A stretch of 64,000 bases of DNA, from the NCBI GenBank assembly GCA_018350325.1, contig JAEVLN010000002.1, forward strand, positions 5,749,456 to 5,813,455, given 5' to 3'. Each line of letters starts with the position of its first letter. Within the stretch, counting starts at the first letter, position 1. This stretch comes from Globodera rostochiensis. Taxonomy: Eukaryota > Nematoda > Chromadorea > Rhabditida > Heteroderidae. Shown here piece after piece: positions 20,031-31,669 of the stretch. Under the pieces are notes generated by a model. It was given only the letters and a program-made list of their open reading frames with translations, searched no databases and was not told where the DNA came from. The position numbers and the translations under genes are program-made.

Positions 20031-20339
20031 ATATTTTTTTTTGGCAGAATCATCTCATTGCCATTAGCGTTACTGGGGGTTCTCCTCCGAGCTTATTGTT
20101 GGTCTCATATTTCATTTTTCTTTAAATTAGCTAATTTTATTTGCCTAAACTGATAAGTTTTCATGAGATTCTAATGTGAAATAAACCAAAAATCAAAAAT
20201 CGGGTACCACAGTTTTGTAGCACTCTTTCTAATGGTATAGGGTGCGGGAATATCTATTTTGCATCCTTTAAGCAGTTTTGACTTTAGTGTGAACTCCCCG
20301 ATTAAGAATTGCCAATTTCAGATTATTTTATGTGGCCAT

Positions 20340-20440
20340 GTCCGGTCTCTCGGGACGGGCGGGACTTATAGCATGGAAGGGCATTTCCATTAACCGTTCA
20401 ACACGTCCTTACCTCCTTTAAGTTTGTCCTCAAACTTCAA
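20340..20440 (-). repeat. U3-like LTR fragment, copy D
   Basis: Contains the AAGTTTG-TCCT-CAAACTT inverted repeat (20420-20437), then ACGTGT and a GGGCGGGAC block in the order seen in copies A-C. TATA box and AATAAA are absent. Probably a truncated copy of the same module. Confidence 0.45.
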
Positions 20441-23400
20441 ATATGTGGCTGAGGGGCTCCTTATAAAATAAACGCGATACTCAAAAATGGTTGAAATTTC
20501 AAACTTCATCTTTCTCCATGAATCATGACGATTTTCTCCGAAGAGAGATAAAGCATTAGTTTTAAAAAGCTTTGGTTGACTTAAATTCTCTTTTTTTCTG
20601 GGTGGCAATTTTTAAAACTTGCGAATTACGCATAGAGCTCCTTGCTCTTGCTTGACTTTGCAACCCGAAGGCTCTTTCATTTTCTGTTAGTACTTAAATA
20701 TTCAAAATTGCGAGAGTTAAAACTCATTGAATCAAATTTATCTAGATGTTGAACTCGTATTAAATTTACTTTTCCAAATTAAAGACAAGCTGATGAGAAA
20801 ATGACGATCATTAGGACTGAATTTTATTCCTGAATGCCCTCTGCTCTGAAATGAACGAAAACTCAATTTTTACCTCACCGCGAGTGTTTTTAGGCGATTT
20901 TATAGGAGCTATTTCATATGCTATATTTTTTGGAACTAAAAAGTTCTTAAAGAACTATTTCCGCCTTTTTTGAAAAATTCCTTGCAATAAAACCGACAAA
21001 TGCACCCTTAAAGATCGGCTGACCGACAAGGCGCCCCTATAATTTCAAAATTTCGAGTAAAATTATAGATTGAAACCCATTCTCAGCTTACAACATGAAT
21101 CCATTAGCACTGCGGTTTCTTATTTAGGTCAATTTATAATTCAAATTACACCATGAATCATGACTAGGGCTCCCGAGGGAGCTGACCCCTAATATTTTGT
21201 GAACATCAATTAATTTGCTTGTACACAACAGTTGCTGGACCTCGTTCATTACTAAAAAGCTTCAAAAATGACTATTTTTAAGATTTGGTTGCAAATATCG
21301 AACAAGGGCGCCCAAATCTGAGGTTTTCACCGCGTTTTGTGGTTTTTTGGATGGATAATGAGGCTAAATTTACAAAATGAGGTTTTTTGTTGTTTTCAAA
21401 ATTGTGAGGGTTTTTTAATGCAAAAAAGCATCACATTTCTTCCAATTTTGGTTGCAAATCTGTTACCAATTGAGTCAAAAAATTCCAAAATTTTCTCGGC
21501 GGCGCCTATCGGCACCGCCGACCACCGCTCACTTTCCCAAAATTTTTTTGAAAAATCGCGCACAAAAAAATATGTTAGGTTCAAACCGGGAAATTTTACA
21601 GATAAATATTTGTCATTGTTTGGACTACCTTAGTCGAAATTGAATGTACTCTCGTCAAAACATTGACAACGAAGTAATGATAAAATGTACGCAATTCAAT
21701 TAATCTGACTCTATTCTCATTTCAGTTTAAGAGATCTCACTGATCAAATTTATTCCTTCCGGCATTTTTGGAGTAAATGGAGACTCGTTAAATTCCTGTA
21801 AAAAAGTACGAATCGCAAGGCCTGCATGACTATTTTCTCCGAAGAGAAAGAAATAAAACTCAAAACATAATTTTGTTTTTAAGGCTGGCACTTATTTTAT
21901 TTTCTTGAATTCTGAGTGAAAACTGAATTAAACTTCAAAATTTAAAAATGGATTTATTTAAAAATTAAACAATTCAACTTTTCTCTCGAAATGAACCAGC
22001 GTGACTGAGAATCCCTGGCGTGGAATTTGGGGGGGGGGGGGAAGCTTGAGTTGTAGTGCCTATTTTTGGCATTTTTCGAAAATTTCTTCAGACAATGCTA
22101 ATAAATCAAAAAGTGTGCTACTAAAAATTGCTTTTTTTCAATTTCCAAAGACTTTTCTGCTAAAAATGCATTTTTCTCTTAGGCACTGTACTCCCGTGAT
22201 TTTTCATTTCCAAAAAACACCACAAATTTTTCCTCGGGGCTCCTGAAAATCGAGTTTTTCTGGACAAAATCCCTTCTTGATAAAATTAAGCCAATGTTTG
22301 GGTTCAAAAACTATTCTTCTTTTGTCGGAACGGCCAGATTTTTGGTTTTTCAAATGCTAGAAAACGAAAGACAACCTGAGCCAATGCTGGAAAAATTGCT
22401 TAAAAAGCAAGCGATTGATCAATACAATAAAGTAAGGCTTTTAAATTCAAGAAAAAGAACTGCGAAGATAACGATCAAACTGTAAGGATCCGCCCGTTTA
22501 TCTCTTTTGGCCACTTTTAATCATAGCACAACAATATTGCTATACCTATTTACCTTTTCTTGACTAACGGCCCAAAGGTAATGTACCTTCCGGTGTCGAT
22601 GAAATAAAAGATGAATGATCAGCTAATATGTTTGAAAACATGACATTTATGTTCCCTAGTTGGGCGACTTTTTTGTTTTGTTTTTAATCCATTAATGTGT
22701 AGCAACGAAAGGTTCATTCTCAGCAGTTTGCTTGAGGAAATAATGGTTTCGACAATTCTTGACCGCACATCTTTATCGAAAGCTGAAAGTAAATAATGCG
22801 CCGGATGTTTGCGCATATTGAATAAAAAAAATATTTGTTTAAGGAAATGAAATGAAAGATTTTATAAAATTAGTTGGTGTTAACTATATTTCTTAACGGG
22901 TATTGTTGGAGACTATTGGTCCTTGGGGTAAATTTTTTTAGCGAAAGAGTTTTGAAGGCAATTAGAGGCTCTTTTGTTAAACTTCGGATCTTTCGAAAGC
23001 TGTCGCCGTGACTTGGTTCTCCGAGGAGAATCGCCGAACAGATTTCCCCAAAAAGAATGGTCACTGAACGTATCTGGCTAGCAAAGCCACGCGGTTCTTT
23101 TAAAAAACGGTTTCATTAATTTTTCATATCACGGGTCTGCGCGCGCAGCTTAGTAAGCCTTTGAGAATATTTTTTCATTCAGTAACATTTCGTCTACAAA
23201 TTTTAAAAATTCGATTCAGCGCAGCGGATGAAGATCCAATAAAAAATTTTGGGTTAGAATTTTGATCTTTTTATGTTTAAGTAAGGAAAAACGAAAATTG
23301 GCGTGGTGACTTTGGCTTTTGGGTGAACTTCTGAAAAAATTTTGCATTCTCATCATGAATGCGAAATTCAGAAGCGTTACGACATCCCTGATCTGTGATG

Positions 23401-26269
23401 CTAGACTAAATCTTATTTGATCTAGTTTGATCTAGAGTGCCGATAAGCCCCATCTTGAAGAGAATCGGTCAAACTAAATGGTTTTTTAATATGGACGTTC
23501 GAAAAAAGTATGACCAAATTAAGAATTTCAAATCCGAATAGGTAATTTGTTTAAATCTTCAATTATTATTTTTTTGCTTTTTAACTGCACTGGACTTTCA
23601 TGACTATTGGTCCTAAGACCTGAATTTTTAATTTGCCTAGAGGCCCCTTCAATTTTAGTTTTTTTTCTTTTTTACAAACATCGAATTATTGGGGAGCCTT
23701 TAATTTAATGGAATTGGTCATAACTCAACACTGCTACCAGTATACTCTTAACAATTAACGTCATTGTTAGGAGTTACATTTAAACATAGTACAAACGGGG
23801 AAAACAAAATTAATTTTTGAAAAATTCAGAATTTCTTCGAATTCAGGTCCGGGGTTCGAAATTGGCTGAAAAGGAAGTCAGATTCTCATTCTACGCCCCC
23901 CGAATACCCCCTAGAGAACACCGTTTCTCGACAAAGAAAAATTTTTTTTTTCAAAAAATCATAGATTAGATGATGTCTTATGATAAATCTGATGTCATAT
24001 TCGTGATCAGCGGCTTCAATAACCCCCGAGTAGTTCCAAAGAATTGCATAAAACTTCAAATACCGCTCATTAAATGCTTTTTGTTACTTCAGAAATAACA
24101 AGTTCGTGAAAAACGAGTTGATGGGCGTTCGTTGGATTTACCTTTTTGAACAAAAATCGCTGAAAGCAAAAATTTTCAAAAAGGCGAATCTTCTTTCAAT
24201 TTTTGATTTTTAAGATTGTAATTTTGGGTTTATAGGAATAACGCGAAAAGTTGTGTTTGAGCTTTCTTTTATCGAAGCATATACGCAACGAAACAAAAAA
24301 AATGTTAAAACATATATTCGTTACTTATATATTTTAACTTAAAAAGAGATCACTTACACGGCATAAGGGCCCGATTTTATGCCTAGTCTGTATCCGACAG
24401 ATTTGTGCCTGGTTGGATAGACCGTGCTGGATTTTGTTCGGTAGCCCTTACACCTTGACCAGAACATGAAAACGTTGTTGTATAAAAATGAAAAAGAAAA
24501 AAAATGTTTTTTTAAATTTATTTATTAATTCGTGACTGAATTCTGCGAACAGAAGGTTTGCTTGATCGTGAGGGTGTTACCTTTACCTAGGCATGTTTTT
24601 AAAACTTTTTTTAGGGGTTTCTGCAAAAACGACCAATTCATCGATACACAAAAATCCGATGATTTATAGAATACAACGTGTTAAAGAAATGTGGCGAATT
24701 AATAGAATTTTTCCTCCTCTAGTTAGGTACTGTGCTTCAGCACGTTTAATTAAGGTAGGGCTGCAATTCGTACATGGATGCCAAGTACCGTACATGGAAA
24801 AGACACTAAATTAAAAATGTACAAAAAAAATTTTTAATTTCGAACAAAATGCGTCTTTTATCTGATTTGCAATTTTTACCACCTTGTCCTAACTAAATTC
24901 ACTTAAACCTTTTTTCCTGGGGCGCTACGGTACCGCCGATCCCTTCCATTCTAAAAGCTTCAAAAAATAGTTAAACTCTTAACAAGAAAAAATTCTTTCA
25001 GGCGAAAAAAAAACCAACCATTTGAGCAGGAAGCAAGTGCTTTGTTTTGATAAAATGTAAATTTTGGGTATGCTTGGGTTTCATAATTTGGCCCGTTGTG
25101 ACTTGGAGATCGACATGTTTGTACTTACCAATTAGCGTCTTTACCCGATGCATCATTTTGCATTTTTTGGTCAATTTAAAATGGACGCCAGAAAATGAAT
25201 AAAAAGAATGAATGGGTGTGGTAAATGAATGAATGAATGGATGGCGAACGGCGACTAAAAATGACGCCCGGCATCAAGTCTATTGATTGGCGTAAGAGCG
25301 CAGACTCATAAAGCGCATCAGAGAAAGATGAGAAAAGAGCGGGAAATAGAGACGCAGAGATGCCACTTTCTCTCCTTCTTTCTCTTTTCAGCATTCCATT
25401 TTTTTAAAAAATTGAGAATCATTTTCTTTAATGTTTTAAATGTTTATTTTTGCAAAGCTCATTTTCTGCTAATATATTTACCAAAAAAAGTTTTTACAGA
25501 CATTGAAAACGGAAGGAACTAAAACAGGATCGTTATGGATGTTTTGGTACGTTTAAACCATTCTCGAAAATGTTTCTTTTGTGTTCAAAATCAATCAAAT
25601 TATTTTTGTACTAAAAATGCTGACAATAACAATCAAAATACATTATGAAAGATTATTTTTCGAATCGAACTCAAAATGCATATTTTAGCCATTTTTGGTG
25701 CTAATCGATCGATCGATCAGTCGGTCCCTAGTGAAAGAAATGCTGAATTCAGGAACGCAAATTTTCGTGCCGCTGGATTGCCGATCAATTTGCATCGTAT
25801 GACCATCAATTTTAGTGAGACTTCAAAATGTTTGTTTCGCCAGATTACTCAACAAATTATCTTTTTTTTCAAATCTCATTTACAATTTTATATTGAATTT
25901 ATGACATTCAAACATCAAAAATTATTCGTTTTTCTTTTGACAAAGCGTTCTTTGTTCAACAATTTTTTCCGCATTTAGCAACCACGAAATACCAACCGGT
26001 CAAAATGTCAGCCATTCCATTTTTCGAGTCTTAGAATTACTACCCCAATCACATATTAAATCATGGTCCGTCAGATTGATTTGAAAAAAGTGATCAGTCC
26101 CATGAGCACTTTTGGGTAAATTTTGAAGGGTGGCTTAAACTTAAAGGAGCCGTCCCATTTAAGACAAAATTGTGTCAAATTGTCATTTATTCTAAAAATT
26201 TTACAGGTTTCTCTGATCAATTAATTATACATTAAAATATTCTAAACTACTCTCATCAAAATTCTATAT
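20441..26269. other. Non-coding stretch with hairpin motifs and repeat fragments
   Basis: No gene supported. Holds eight or so of the TGACT-hairpins up to 24554, a dispersed repeat copy near 21440-21540, an inverted-repeat element copy at about 23850-24040 (related to 48955-49100), a run of 12 G near 22030, a further dispersed repeat copy near 24890-24960 and a GAAT simple repeat at 25190-25245. Open frames here are short and lack domains. From 25 kb the hairpin motif is no longer found. Confidence 0.5.
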
Positions 26270-27614
26270 TTATAAAACTGCGGGAATTGCATTAATGACA
26301 TCTAGTTTAAAAATATTTGATTTGCACAATTTCGTCCAAGCTCTAAATTTTACTTTATTTTCAATTTTTTCCACAAATTCTTGCCAATTTTTGCACAAAC
26401 TTTCAGATAATTCTTTTAATTTTCCCAAAGTCATTACTTTTTCTTCCAAATATGAAAAATGCTCATCAATTTTGTTTGCACTTGCAACTGAAAGCAGTTG
26501 ACCAATTTGAGCCAAAAAATTTTGGTCGTGTTCATTCATTTGACTAATTTTCAATTTTTTGTTTGCAACAATTCGTTCAGATTGAAATACCAAATGCTCA
26601 ACATAATAAATGGTTTGTTGATCAACCAAACAAAGCTTCTGAAGATATTCAAATGCAAGCAAAAAGAATTAACAAATATATTTAATATTATTAAGGAATT
26701 TATAAAGATTCAGAAATTGGGAAAATAATTATGATGTGTTTAGAAATATCAGAGATTTTTGGACAGAAATCAGTTAAATCAATTAAAAACCCAATTTTAC
26801 TTAAGCAACGCATTCTGATGGCCTTTATTAGCAAATACCTCGTCAAATAAGCAGCGGTCAAGCAAACTGAACACAAATTTGTTCCTCTTTTTTGCGAAAC
26901 GTTTATATGCCAAATCGAATTCGTGGCAAAAAAGTTGCCAACTTTTGAAAACATTTACGAATTGTGGCACTTTAGGCATCAAAGAACACATTTGATTTGT
27001 CATCGCAAGAATTTCAGCGATCAAATTCGAATCCGAAATCGCTAAAATCTTCATATTTAGAAACGCTGTCAACAATGTGTCTCCGTATTTTGACATCAAC
27101 GATGTAACTTCATTTTTGGTAGAAAAAAAATCTAAAATTTTTATTAACTATAAAAAAAACTTTAAATTAAAAATGTTTTGTAAAAGAATTTATTTAAAAT
27201 GTTCTGATTTATTTAAAATATAGCTTGTTGAGTTTTAATACTAAATTTAAAAATTGAAAAATATTTAAAAAACTGGCCATCATTTATTATATTTATCTCG
27301 ATGTTTCCAATTTCGGTCCACGACTCGACTTCATAAATAAGTGCCCGTAAATATGCAACAAGAAAATAGGCATCTTCATGTGCCAATAATTCTAATGAAT
27401 TTGTCCAATTGTTCAACATTGCGTTAATAATGGCACATTTATTAGTGTCATGATATTCAATAATTTCCTTCTTTTTTCTGCTGGCGTTTAACGATAATGA
27501 AAATATTTGTTGAATTTTTTGGTTGTCTTCTTTTTTGTTGCACAATTCTTCAACTTTATAGTCTTTTGTTATTTGTGCTGCAATTTTATCGTTGTGCAGA
27601 CTTGGAATTGGCTT
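26270..27614 (-). CDS. Spliced gene for a helical protein of unknown function (5' incomplete)
   Basis: Three exons fit in phase: 27614-27242, 27131-26839, 26638-26270, with introns A/GTATTA...TTTTAG and GAG/GTATTT...CTTCAG. They give about 344 codons ending IPAVL. Sequence is Lys/Asn/Leu-rich and looks all-helical, with no Cys pattern or membrane segment. I recognise no family. The first exon begins at an acceptor (TTTATAG at 27615-27621), so the start codon lies further upstream and was not found. The phase match at both junctions is the main support. It lies 400 nt downstream of the secreted-protein gene in the same orientation, so the two could also be parts of one transcription unit. Confidence 0.5.
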
Positions 27615-28022
27615 CTATAAATATTTTGATTTAATTAGCGGGAATTTTCGGGCGTTTCCCTGTGGGATTTAGGTTTTGTTTTCGTTCTTCCAAATCCCGG
27701 GAATTTCGCTTCGTTCTATTAAAAAACCATTATTGGGCAGGTGGCTGTTTCGAAAATATGTACCCAAATTGGTCAATTTGCATTTTATTAGTTGTAAAGG
27801 TATGCAAGATCTGCTCCATCTCAAAATATGTAAATGTTTGGATTTATTGCATTTTTGTTAAATAATCTTGTCAAAAAAGTTCCAAAATATGCATTCTCAA
27901 TATGATCAAAAAAGAAAAGGACCAAACAACGTAAAAAAAATCTAAAAATATCAAAATACTCTTGTTTCCTACTAAATTAATCATTAAACTTCAATTCATC
28001 ATAACGTTTAAAATTTTTTTAA

Positions 28023-29030
28023 CTAATTTTTCGTCCAATGGAATATTTGTAGATGAACAATTATTCTGTTTGGATCTTTGAACTTTTGCTTATTTCCTGA
28101 CCAACATTTGCTCTTGCAATCATCGGAGGAGTCACAAAAAGTGGGCCAACAAATCTTTCCCATATTTTTGCCTAAAAAATTATGCGTCAATTCAAATTGG
28201 CCATTTGCATCGGAATTTGTCAAATAAAAGTGCAGAAAGCATTCCGTCAATGAATTCAAGTCACTGAAAGCGTTCATCGTAAAAAAGAGTTGCGTTTCAT
28301 TATTCCCCAATTTGATACATTTTTCTTTACAACTTCCAATTGAATTTTTAAATCCGTTCCAAGCAATGACCAAATATCGACCGGGAGGAGAGATCTGTTG
28401 GAATAAGTTACAATTAAAGTTAATTGTGTTTTTTCAAAAAAACAATCAAGCAACAAAACAATGTTAAAATTAAATTTAAATTGCGAAATTCCTTAAAATT
28501 TGAATCTTTTTTAGGATTATTTGCAAGAATTTGCGTTTTGTTTTAGTTCAAAGTCTTTTTTGAATCATTTAAAAAAGTTTATTTTTCGAAAATAACAACC
28601 AATACTTTTTAAGTTATATTTTAAAATTTCTAGAAAGCTTGGATAATTAATAAATATAATAGATTTAAAACAAATGAGGAACACATATTTATGGGATTTT
28701 TAAATTGAAACCACGATCATAAACCCAACATTTTTGGTCGGTTTTTTTGTCACTGAACCAAGAAAATCTTCTCAAAAATTATAAATTTAATTACTGATGC
28801 GGTGTATTGCATTTTAGCTCTTTTGCTTAATAATTCGAAATTATTTAAATTTGTTTTGCTGGTTGAACATTTGTTACTTTCTCCTGGTTGTTGTTGTTGT
28901 TGCATTTTTTGGTAATTTGCACATGGTTAAAATATCGAAAAAAGGTGCTTAAATGAATTGTTGAGTTAACAACGGATGATTGAAACAAGAAAATTGCGAG
29001 AAATAATGTAAAATTAAAAAAGAGAAGCAT
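28023..29030 (-). CDS. Small secreted Cys-containing protein, unknown function
   Basis: Two exons in phase 0: 29030-28878 (51 codons) and 28394-28023 (123 codons plus stop), intron GTAACA...CCAACAG of 483 nt. Product about 174 residues. It opens with a strong signal peptide (MLLFFNFTLFLAIFLFQSS..VNS). The mature part has eight Cys in total, a C-x3-C pair early and a cluster W-x3-C-x5-C-x3-C near the end, with no membrane segment. TTCTCAG lies five bases before the ATG, a good trans-splice acceptor. In plant-parasitic nematodes short secreted proteins of this type include gland effectors, but nothing here shows that role. Confidence 0.5.
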
Positions 29031-29529
29031 TTTTCTGAGAATACAACAATATTTATCTAAAATTAATTAATATTATGAAAAAATAGAAGCATTACTTTAA
29101 AAAATTCAACATTATTTATTATCTAAAATTAATATTGGGATAGATTGTGAATAAGCAAAAATTTTTATTTAAAAAATATAGATTGTGAATAAGCAAAAAT
29201 TTTTATTAAAAAAATGCTTTTGAAAATTGTTAATAAAATTTTAATGCTTAGAATATTCATTTCGATAAAAAACGAATAAAGCAAAATTTGCCGTTTATTT
29301 AATTAGCAATTTATTCGATTGCCAAAATACTGTCACGTATAAAAATTGTTTTGCCAACTCAACTAATTAAATTTCCGCTTAGCATTTTATCCCTATGGCT
29401 TCACAAATAAGTAAATGTCGAAATTCAACTGCAATCAATAAAAATGCTAGTAAATTTTTGTAAGAGAATAATTAATAGGTTGAAGAATATTCATATCAAA
29501 ATTAAAATTTTTGCCAAAGCCTTAAATTT

Positions 29530-29830
29530 TAATATTGAATTCAATTAGGGTACGATACCCGCCGGGTGGGTGGGTACTAAAGACCGGACGGTATCCCGTG
29601 CCTTTTTTAATTATTCGGGAATGATCGGGTTTGGTTGGCGATTCTCCAATCCCGCGGGATTTGATCGTTGATCTATTCTAACATACAAAGATTAAGAATT
29701 TTCAAGAGGGCCCCTTTAAGAATTTTCTTAATCTCGCAAGATCACCCCCCCCAACCCAAAAAATCTTCGGGATTGATAGGTGGTATTCGTCAAGATCCCG
29801 AGCGCCGAGATCCTGACCAGAGATGGGCGA
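29530..29830. repeat. Dispersed element, copy 1
   Basis: Begins with a GGGTACGATA...CCGCCGGGT...GACCGGACG...TATCCCGT series. The same series occurs in reverse orientation at about 35690-35755, and both also contain CAAGATCCCGA. Probably two insertions of one short DNA element in opposite orientation. The interval between holds a tRNA and a host gene, so it is unlikely to be one large transposon. Confidence 0.4.
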
Positions 29831-30678
29831 AACTCAAGATTTGTTTCCGATAAAACGGACAAAACATTTCGCTTATGTCTGATCACGACCAATCATTTTG
29901 TAGCATTTTATTATTATCCTTTTTAATTCAAAAATTAAAATTAGTCCATTATTATTTTACATTCATAATCAGGAGTTAAATTGACGTAATGAATTGTCTT
30001 TAAAGCACACCGGTCAATAAACGATTAATCAAAATGATAATGACTTGAATAAAAAGGGGAATGTTTCGACAACAAAAATTTTCGCAGAACAAAAGTAAAT
30101 CGATACTTTGTGAGAGGTGATGATAAATATAATGGCAGAAAAATTGATTTACCGCGGGAAAAAAGGCGAAAATAAACAGAGCTCGCAGAAAAAGCCTCTT
30201 TATAACCAAAAAAACTTCATTTTGCTAAAAGCTTTATTTAACCAGTAATAATAAAATGTCAGAATTTGATGCTTTTTTGCTTTAAAAATGGAAAATGAGG
30301 TTTTTTATTAAGAAAATTCCCAATTATTTTAAAACTGACCAAGATTGAGAAAAAATGGATGGATGACATTACTCCAAATATTCAAATTATAATATTATTC
30401 ACTTTATCGGTGAAAGTCCCAAAAAGCCTCAAAAAACCTTCTAAAAAGCCACAAGATGAGGCTAACCTCATTTTACTTTTTTAGCCTCTATGGGTGCGTT
30501 TTTAGCTTCATTGCCGTTCTTATAAATTTATAGATTAGCTTCAGAATAGTTTATGTTGAGACATAATTAACTTAAAATATTTTTGTATTCGTTTTTATTT
30601 AAAAAGAAAAAAAATCACACAAAAATATAATAATTTATCAAAAAAAGAATAATTACATAAAAAATTTAAAAAATATAA

Positions 30679-30762
30679 TGCAAGCCGCAGGATTCGAACC
30701 TGCGCCCTCCGAAGAGGACTGCGACCTGAGCGCAGCGCCTTAGACCACTCGGCCAGACTTGC
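30679..30762 (-). tRNA. trnL-CAG: tRNA-Leu (anticodon CAG)
   Basis: 84 nt. Acceptor stem GCAAGUC/GGCUUGC closes with one G-U pair and discriminator A. The D-arm holds the A box (TGGCCGAGTGG), the anticodon loop CUCAGGU gives CAG, a long variable arm UCCUCUUCGGAGG marks a class II tRNA, and the T arm is CGCAG-GUUCGAAUC-CUGCG with a B box GGTTCGAATCC. No intron; CCA not encoded, as expected in a nucleus. Confidence 0.95.
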
Positions 30763-31669
30763 TCGTTACCTTGAGCAATAATTCCTACTTTATGCAAAAC
30801 GAAAGCGATTACACGCTTAAAAAAATTACCACCTCTGTCCCCCCCCCCAAATTGAAAATATTATTTTTAGATAAATAAAGTAAAGCGCATTATTTTTAAT
30901 ATATTTTTACGATCTCCATTTTTATATCTTTAGGGATGTCATCGCAGGATCGGCGCAGAGGTTCGTTGGTTAGTGTTTTGTGCTGTGGCATTTTGGGATG
31001 TTGGGAAAAAGTTAACTAAAATAAATAATTATCATAAATGTGTTTTTCATTAAATGAACAATAAAAATATTCTTTTTCTACGTGCGCATTCTGCTTTATT
31101 TTCTCGTTCCCTTTGCCGAATCCCGTTTTACGGGAATCCCGCGGGAACGAAAAAAATTTTGAAAATTTAACACAAAAAATGTTTTCCTTAACAAAGCTAG
31201 TCAAAATTTTTGACAGCGTCTAACGGCACCGCCGACCCCCACCCGCCCCCCCCTAAACTAAAGCTATTCTCATAAAAACATTAACAAGAATGGAAGATTT
31301 TGTTCACAAATGGAAATTTACTTGAGAGTTTAAAGTGGTTTTTAAATTTGTTGCAAATTTTTATCTCTCTGCTCTCACTGAGCACAAATTATTGATTGTG
31401 TGTCTTACCTTATTGATCCATCGCCCATTAAAAGTTGTGTGTGTTTTACTCCCCTGCCTCCCGCATTGCCTTTCCAGTCACACCAACACAAAACCATCTC
31501 TCTGGTGTCGGAGGATTCATTTGTTGTTTTTTAAATGGGAATTTAATTGTGTTTTTTATTAACATCAGTTTTTTTATTTCAAATGAAAATTTAATTGTGC
31601 TTTTTTATTAACATCAGTTTTTAGCTCATTGGAATCAATTAAATAATTTGATTTTTACAACAAAAAAGA

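Larger units (their letters stand above)
8678..24554 (-). repeat. Array of about 20 TGACT-hairpin motifs
   Basis: All copies read, on the + strand, (C/T)(T/A)TGACT, 2-8 nt, short stem, tetraloop CNAR, stem complement. Positions and stem-loop-stem: 8678 GCC-CGAA-GGC; 8918 GGCC-CTAA-GGCC; 9914 CGTG-CGAA-CACG; 12430 GCCT-CGAA-AGGC; 13135 AGCTG-CTAG-CAGCT; 13547 CCCCT-CGAG-AGGGG; 14218 GCC-CGAG-GGC; 15337 TTCCC-CAAG-GGGAA; 16649 GCC-CGAA-GGC; 17719 ATCCG-CAAA-CGGAT; 18091 GGC.CTAG.GCC (one mismatch); 18703 TCC-CAAG-GGA; 18774 CCGC-GGCA-GCGG (TTGACC variant); 19053 CTCC-CAAA-GGAG; 20524 TCTC-CGAA-GAGA (TGACG); 20651 CC-CGAA-GG (weak); 21159 GCTCC-CGAG-GGAGC; 21825 TTTCTC-CGAA-GAGAAA; 22559 GCC-CAAA-GGT; 23007 TTCTC-CGAG-GAGAA; 23599 GGTC-CTAA-GACC; 24531 TTCTG-CGAA-CAGAA. 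Stems differ but stay complementary. On the sense strand of the retroelements the loops read UUCG, UUAG, UUUG, CUCG or CUUG, followed by AGUCA. Confidence 0.65.

Noticed and set aside
20390..20608. 72-codon minus-strand frame starting PPRKKEN, superficially like the helicase ORF A start
   Set aside because: Starts at TTG, runs into the U3-like inverted repeat, and the likeness to MPRKSKK is only a basic stretch.
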